Assembly (NCBI GenBank): GCA_020650975.1 | Contig: JAIPMN010010991.1 | Coordinates: forward strand, 1-30,654 | From: Apostichopus californicus | Lineage: Eukaryota > Echinodermata > Holothuroidea > Aspidochirotida > Stichopodidae | DNA: 30,654 nucleotides | Direction: 5' to 3' | In this document: positions 24,771-30,654 of the stretch, piece by piece | Layout: every line of letters begins with the position of its first letter | How positions within the stretch are numbered: position 1 is the stretch's first letter | Made by a program: the position numbers and the translations under genes | The notes under the pieces: generated by a model | The model's input: only the letters and a program-made list of their open reading frames with translations | Databases searched by the model: none | What the model was told of the DNA's origin: nothing

Positions 24771-25590
24771 AATTAGTCTGTGAATTCTCCGATGCTATGA
24801 TTTTCTTTTGGTGAGCATAGTTTGGTCAAGTTCAGTTTAGTTCTGTAAGGGGCTATATAGGTCTGCAACGAAACATACCTGGCATCCAGGTAATGAAATC
24901 TGTTTCAGACTTCATACTCTTCAGTGCTTTAAACTGCACTTAATTAAGCCTCCTATCAGTTTTCACCCTCCTAGCTTCAAGGGGTCAACCGGTTATCTCA
25001 AATGATGGAAAACTTGACCATTTTCTCAAATATATTTTACAGTGTATAAACAATGTCATGTACATCGCCGCAACTATTTAAGGGATTTGCTATCTCATAT
25101 TGGTAAAATGTGTCTATATTTCACATAGCAAGACTTCTTTCTGGGTATTGAAACATTTCGGTTTAAAATTTCATACTGTATAATCCTTATGGGTGAATGA
25201 CATGATTGAGCCCACAAGGTGATTGGTACAAATTGTCTCTGGTTCTCACTTAATTCTTGGACAAATTTAACTCACTTGCTCTACATTATTAGTGAGATAG
25301 TTATTTTGAATTTTGAGCAAATTATATTGCAAGGAATCACAAAACTAACTGGCCTTCCGGTATTTTGTATAATAATAATTTACTGTACCATCAAAGTGAA
25401 TGATTTTCAGGAGGTTTTGGAATAACTTTTTCATGTTAATGTAACGAACAATCAGTTTGTTCATCTGCATGGTAGAAGAGGCTACCCCTACCCTTACAAA
25501 CACAGCCCAACTACTCGAAAACAAACATATATACCCATAATGCTTTGCGAGGTTCTTTTCTATACCGTCAAATTTGTTTACATCAGGGAC
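24771..25590. other. No gene recognised
   Basis: AT-rich sequence without coding signs. A small open frame at 25219-25425 has no family resemblance. Confidence 0.4.
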
Positions 25591-25780
25591 GCAGGGGCGG
25601 ATGCAGGATTTGTGACAGGGGGGGGGGGGGGGGAACGTAAGACTATCTAAGCGGAGCGCCACCATCGGTTGGCGCGGAACGTACCAGAAATTTTTTGGCT
25701 TTACAAACCCCCCAGATGGCCGGAAACGGCACTTCCCGAGTATTCTAAGCTGCATGTACCTAGCCTGAAAATATGGATCC
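25591..25780. mobile_element. DNA-transposon-derived repeat with 16-G run
   Basis: Starts GCAGGGGCGGATGCAGGATT, a variant of the CAGGGGCGGATCCAGG-type end common in marine invertebrate repeats. A run of 16 G follows (25618-25633), then GCGGAGCGCCACC and AGATGGCCGGAAACGGCACTTCC blocks. The far end is not clearly defined. Confidence 0.55.
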
Positions 25781-25922
25781 ATGTCTGCAATTTCTCAATT
25801 GATGAGAAAAAAACAATCTATGAAGAAATATGGTAATACATATCAGATGAGTTGAGATGATACAAAAATCATAATGCCTTTAGCCCCCAATCCCCCTCCC
25901 GTTCCGTCACCACTGTTTGATG

Positions 25923-26455
25923 CAGGGCCGGATCCAGGATTCTGGAAGGGTGAGGGGTTTGGCCTCCAGTGATCCTAGGGTCTAAGGGGAGTGGGTTTCC
26001 CTCTATCCATTGTGAAATTCTTGGATATTTAAGTACAACAGGGAACCCCCTTCAATTTAGCCATGCAAAGCACCTACAAAAACTCACTCGAAATGTATCT
26101 GCATCAGTACGAGTTAGCTAGTTTTATTAATGATCTATTCATGGTAGATTGGAGAGAACAAACGCCGTGGATGTTTCTCAATGAACTTTTGGACCACTTC
26201 GTCAGTGTCGATAGGAATGTTATAATACGTGTTCATGAGAACAAGAGCTGTGAGACGGTTCCTCGCCCATTGTTGATCGGAGAACAGTTTTATGCCTTCT
26301 CACCGCAGAAAACGATCTCTCTGCGTTTAATTTAATTATTTTTTTCTCTCTTTTTTTCTCTCTCTTTTGTTTTCTCTTTTTTTTCTCTTTTTTTTTTTGG
26401 CCAAGAGCAGGGGGGGTCCGGACCCCCTGGACCCCCCCCTGGATCCGCGCCTGGG
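25923..26455. mobile_element. hAT-like non-autonomous element (about 530 bp)
   Basis: Left end CAGGGCCGGATCCAGG (25923-25938), right end CCTGGATCCGCGCCTGG (about 26438-26454): inverted relatives sharing GGATCCAGG exactly. Near the right end is a perfect GGGGGTCCGGACCCCC palindrome (about 26412-26427) after a long pyrimidine tract (26337-26399). The bases next to the two ends do not match, so no target-site duplication is visible. The interior has an open frame at 26063-26335. Confidence 0.6.
26063..26335 (+). other. 90-codon open frame inside the hAT-like element
   Basis: ATG to TAA open frame. It includes MYLHQYELASFINDLF and LNELLDHFVSVDRN, with a mixed composition unlike the repeats around it. 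I do not recognise a family. It is not like a transposase fragment I know. It could be a captured exon or chance. Confidence 0.2.
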
Positions 26456-27780
26456 ACGGTACAGCACTCATCTGAACTACCCTCAAAGGCATATATAGAT
26501 ATTGCAAACTTGGACTAAAAGGATAACGTTCGGCGAAAAATATTTATTTTAGTATTTTGTAGACCGGTTTGAAAACAATAGGGCACTGCTGAAAGTCCAG
26601 GTTGTACTATTTGGGTCCCATTTTTCCCCGTCCATTTTGAGAATTGGGGTTTACAGAGGCCCATCAAGTAAAGTGGCTGGGTTGCTTAGTCTAACGCATA
26701 GACCGTGTTGACATGTGACTAGTTTCTGATGACGCAGTTGTTACATGATGTTTTATAATATGCCTAAATAGATTACTAGTATACCTAAGATTAACTAACA
26801 AACTTACATCAACTCTTTTTTTGTCTAGAAATAAAGGGTGGCCATTAATTAGTGCAATGACGTAATCAACTAATCTTAATTGACCGAAGTTTGACTGCTG
26901 ACCACAAGTATTTGAGTTATTCAAGCCTTGTTTCTCGTGCTTCTTTAAATATCGTGAGATTGTTGGTAAATGTACCATTGGATTACGTAATAGTGTTGGC
27001 GGCTTGAGTTAATCGTAAACCAACACTCAGACCAGGGAACAACTCCCTGCTCAGACTCTTTGGAGGTTTCAAAGTTCAGATGTGTTAAATATTTGAACCG
27101 AATAGTCACAGTTAGATACTGTCTGTATAGTAAATCAACATAGTTCAGGATTCTATAAGAGAGGCACTGGTCCAACGTTTTCTCTCGAAATATCACCAGT
27201 TGACAAGGAGCATTATAAGGTAAAATATTTCAATTAAGTTAACCTTTTGTTTTAAATTTATTTTAGTGTCGAGGTTGTGTGGGTTATGAAAATGACATGA
27301 ACTCAAAAACAATGATAATAAAATTCAGATTTGGATTCAGATTTGGATTCAGATTTGGATTAGATTTCTAAAGGAAAACAATGGTCAAAATGGGTTCAAA
27401 ATATACAAAGAATTTTGCGTTTTCAATCGTTGAGAGACCATACGATAACAAAATTACATTAAAAGGATCAATGATTAAAAAGGAAACAGAAAACCTGAAA
27501 GCAAAAAGTTTACTAGACTGAGTTTCTCAGATAATACTTGTAACGGTAGGTATACTGTATGTATTCTGTATAATGTGTAAAAATATGGAAACTTAAGATG
27601 AATGGAGTTAAAGGCATGCACCCGTTGTAAACTAACGTAGTACTCAACATTAACTAGGCTATGCGTTTTCATATTGTTCAGTAAATACATCATAGGCCCA
27701 GTTTATTGTATTAAAATCAATATATTTCATAAATGATCATTTTAACCAAGCACCTAAATACCCAATTAAGTTCACGATGA
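26456..27780. other. No gene recognised; small tandem repeat
   Basis: AT-rich sequence. A 12-bp tandem repeat (CAGATTTGGATT) occurs three times at about 27326-27361. Nothing else recognised. Confidence 0.5.
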
Positions 27781-27788
27781 TACATATA

Positions 27789-28179
27789 TAGCTCCTTTTT
27801 TTTCTTGTGATATCAATATCGGCATTTGTGCCCTTTGTAGTATCCTAATTGTTGCTATATACGTTATCATAACATTTTTAAAAGAGCCTCTAAAATATGT
27901 TTTTATAACGTAAAATGTGATGTTATAAAAACGTCGGCATAACGTTTTTAGGAGATATTAATGTTATATTAATGTTTTAACGAAAAAATGTTTTGAAATA
28001 ATAGCCTGAAAACGTTTTCGTGACATATTTATTACACCACAAATAACGTTATCAAAACAAAAGACGAAACGTTTTAATAACGTTTTAAAAACGTTTTTGT
28101 GTTTGCTGGGTAGCTCCTTGTTTTCTTGTGATATCAATATCGGCATTTGTGCCCTTTGTAGTATCCTAATTTTTGCTAT
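27789..28179. mobile_element. AACGTT-rich insert between 69-bp direct repeats
   Basis: A segment starting TAGCTCCTT and ending TTGCTAT occurs at about 27789-27857 and again at 28111-28179 with only a few differences (both contain GATATCAATATCGGCATTTG). Between them, about 250 nt is full of AACGTT, ACGTTTT and GTTATAA words and ends GTGTTTGCTGGG, a motif I associate with repeat ends in marine invertebrates. Direct repeats this long are not a usual target-site duplication. Confidence 0.65.
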
Positions 28180-28440
28180 CTAGATTGGGAGATGGGTGTG
28201 GACAGCCCCTGCCATGCCCCCTCCTGTTCACACCATACACAAGGAACGCCATAAAAGTATATTTATTACCACAACCTTACGTATATAGACCTAATTTATA
28301 GCCTAAATATCCCTCAGAATGAACCATTTCTCCTCTAACATTCTTCCCAGACGCCTTCATGGGAGTCGCATTTAACGGCCGCAGTGTCATCGTTACTTTT
28401 TAAATTTCTTGGATCAGTATGGCGCGCCGTTTGTACCATC
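28180..28440. other. No gene recognised
   Basis: Sequence of mixed composition between the AACGTT element and the GTTGCCGTC repeat. Nothing recognised. Confidence 0.4.
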
Positions 28441-28441
28441 G

Positions 28442-28540
28442 TTATGTCGCCCTCGCGAAAAGTTAGGTTGCCGTCACCAAAAAAGAATTAGGTTGCCGTC
28501 GTAACTAATATGTTGCCGTCGCAAACTAATTCCGTTGCCA
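28442..28540. repeat. Short degenerate tandem repeat (GTTGCCGTC)
   Basis: Four to five units of about 20-26 nt, built on TTAGGTTGCCGTCGYAA (units begin about 28442, 28463, 28489, 28508 and 28530). CpG-containing, unlike the AT-rich surroundings. Confidence 0.7.
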
Positions 28541-28937
28541 ATTTCATTTTCCCACGCTCCCCCCTCCCAGCCCCCACCCTCACAGATGGACAAGTTCCTT
28601 TAACTCTCCTGTGTCGATTTAGGGAAGCCATAATATTATTCTGGACATATCAAATTTATAGTTTTTTGCTTTCAAGTCATCCTTTTAATATAAAAGTTCT
28701 CTAGTTCTAAGGAAATGTATCTGATTCATCAGCCTGTTGCCTGACAATTATTTTGAATTATATTTTGTTCCAAACATGAAAAAAAATGTAGCTATAGTCT
28801 TAATTTATTCAGGAAAGATTTTAAAGAACAAAAAAAAAAGACTGTTTGATATGTACAATGAGTTTGTTACTAATCAAAGCTATGGTAAATAATTTAGCTT
28901 CAAGGCTTAACATATTCTCACGTTATAGATTCTATCA
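28541..28937. other. No gene recognised
   Basis: AT-rich, with A-runs and weak open frames only. Nothing recognised. Confidence 0.4.
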
Positions 28938-29203
28938 CGGGGGTGGATCTAGTAATTTAAAATGGAGTGGGGTAGTCGGTGGCCTCGATATCGTTGCAAC
29001 CAATTCCCATGTTGGGTTGTGGCGATCCTCTCTAATAAAATATTAGACGTGAACATGTGCATTATGTGGCATATTTAGGCTATAATGCGGTCAAAAAGTT
29101 ATATAAGTAATAACAACTTTTAAAGTTTGTTTGGGTTTCATAATGAGGGTGTGTGTGCGGGAAAGGGGGGGGGGGTTGTATAACCTCTGGATCTACGCCT
29201 GAC
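28938..29203. mobile_element. MITE-like element with GGATCT ends
   Basis: Left end about 28938 (CGGGGGTGGATCTAG) and right end about 29185-29203 (TCTGGATCTACGCCTGA) are degenerate inverted relatives of the GGCGGATCCAGG-type ends seen at 25592 and 25923. A G-run lies at about 29165-29175 near the right end, as in the other copies. No coding content. Confidence 0.5.
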
Positions 29204-30420
29204 TCTGCATATAAGGTTCGTGTTGGTTTTGTTACCGTTATAAACTTGTAAGTCTAACTAAACGTGGGGTAAGCCTTAATGAAGATGTTACTTTCTCTTC
29301 ATCTTAACAAAATCCTACGGACACGATATTCATTAAACTGAGATACAAATGTAACATATTACATATTATGACTTTGATAACCATAAGGTTGTGAAACATC
29401 GTGGACACTCGTATAGAGGGTCAATCCCTTAAAGACAATGCCAGTATTTTATGGAATTTATTTAGTATTAATTGATACCAATCCTTATAGATCATTTAAG
29501 CTCATAAAATTGTTATGGACATTTGGAAGCAGAATGTCGGCAAATTTCAGCTACAGTAGAATCCAGCTGTGATGAGTATCATACCATATAAGTTCGTACC
29601 ATGCGCAACAAGGTATACACATCAGTATCAGTTACTAATATTGACTCATTTACAAACTATTTACTCTGTGAGTGATAAGATTCACCAAAAGGGATTAAGC
29701 TGAGGGAGATGTCTCGCTATCTCTTCATTAAGGAATAGAAAAACCACCTCCCTGATCACCGCTATGATTAAAGGTGTCTCCCGTTAGCCTTATACGGTTA
29801 TATATAAATACAATGTATGGGAATAATGCAGAACCTTCAGGGACTTACTTTTAAAAACGTTGGTGACTTTAGGTTAACACTTCACATTAGGTACCGTTTT
29901 GTTTAGCAACAGGTGACACATGCATATGCATGTAATGAATGGCGACGTAACCTGGTTAGGTTACGTATAACTGTTTAATTAAATATAAAGAGAGTAAGAA
30001 TTCACTTTTTGAGAGTTTACCAAGATTGATCACTCTTTTCTAAAGGAGTGAATTTCACTATAACTTAGAGCTAAATTAGATAGCCTTGTTCTAATTTAGA
30101 ACTAAATTTGTCAACCAAAAAATATATAGGATCACTTTTAGGCTGCAGTGAAATTAACTCCTCAAACGAATTATCACCCTGGACACATTCGTTAAGAGTA
30201 TTGTCGCTGTTTGGAATTAACATTGTGTACGTATATCTATTGATAAAAACAAAATCCCGTACATTAATCAGATTTTTCAGACTGTACCATTATCTGCACA
30301 GAGAAGTCACTATTTTGGTCAAACGGCTGCAGTTTGCAGTTTTATAGCTTTCATACCGTTTCTCGATAATATAGAGGTAAATTTGCCAAAACGCTGGTCT
30401 ACATTTGCTTGTATCTTATA
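29204..30420. other. No gene recognised
   Basis: AT-rich sequence without convincing coding frames or repeats. Confidence 0.4.
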
Positions 30421-30424
30421 ACCA

Positions 30425-30654
30425 AGGGCGTAGGAACCGGTGGGCTGGGGGGCGCCAGCCCCCCAGTGAAAAACATGGTGGGGCGGAAGTATCATTCCGC
30501 CCCCCTCTCCGCAAGTCAGAAAACCCCTTTTTCATTTCCAAATGGAAAAAAAAATCTCATTTGGAGCACCAAATTGCATCTAAGGCCAGGTGAAAATTCA
30601 AAATTATTTACAAAATGGAGTGGGTGTTGAAGTGTGCTATATTGCACCAAATTG
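30425..30654 (+). mobile_element. Transposon-derived repeat cut by window end
   Basis: Begins GGGCGTAGGAACCGGTGGG, then a perfect 8-bp hairpin CTGGGGGG-CGCCAG-CCCCCCAG (30445-30466), then GGGGCGGAAGTATC and a cytosine-rich stretch. Such GGGCGTAGGA-plus-G/C-hairpin starts resemble widespread repeats of marine invertebrates. The other end lies beyond the window. Confidence 0.5.

Noticed and set aside
25345-25782. 145-codon minus-strand open frame
   Set aside because: It spans the poly-G run and transposon-derived repeat at 25591-25780; no protein family recognised.
30405-30630. Two overlapping open frames at the window end with Gly/Pro-rich peptides
   Set aside because: They are translations of the G/C-hairpin transposon-derived repeat, not a gene.

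Overview
The window is eukaryotic DNA. It is AT-rich outside exons, and one multi-exon gene on the + strand fills its first 18.5 kb. From 2999 to 18459, 17 coding exons joined by 16 GT-AG introns form a continuous 4149-nt reading frame (1382 codons plus TGA). The phases agree at every junction. The product is an ARID4 protein (ARID4A/RBBP1 and ARID4B family), a chromatin-reading subunit of the SIN3-HDAC co-repressor. Domains in order are a Tudor domain, a second Tudor-like domain, the RBB1NT segment, the ARID DNA-binding domain, a chromo barrel, a very long charged helix followed by an AT-hook, a long low-complexity acidic/basic region, and the conserved C-terminal coiled coil ending in a DRRRKR basic stretch. 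About 40 N-terminal residues expected from the human proteins, and the promoter, lie before the window.

The organism looks like a marine invertebrate, most likely an invertebrate deuterostome such as an echinoderm. This is an inference from the ARID4 sequence, the short introns and the repeat types (GGCGGATCCAGG-like transposon ends, a tRNA-derived SINE, LINE remnants). No species can be named from the sequence alone.

Layout. 1-2998: non-coding and repeat-rich, with two diverged copies of a repeat carrying AGGTCA and RFX-like motifs, then three degenerate copies of a roughly 275-bp unit. 2999-18459: ARID4. Its introns hold a LINE reverse-transcriptase tail (intron 1), a LINE-like 3' tail (intron 5), a 41-42 bp minisatellite with 205-bp higher-order periodicity (intron 7), a minus-strand SINE and a polyadenylated-looking tail (intron 10), a 402-bp MITE with inverted repeats and a target-site duplication (intron 11), and a short tandem repeat ending in a perfect palindrome (intron 14). 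18460-about 24100: 3'UTR and flank without a recognisable gene, with several AATAAA signals. About 24200-30654: no convincing gene; a patchwork of transposon-derived repeats, including hAT-like ends, an AACGTT-rich insert between 69-bp direct repeats, and a repeat cut by the window end.

I found no operon, defence system, CRISPR array or other obviously new system. The most unusual points are the roughly 150-residue charged helix inserted after the chromo barrel, a substitution at a strongly conserved tryptophan of that barrel, the absence of an LxCxE pRB-binding motif, and the intact MITE in intron 11.
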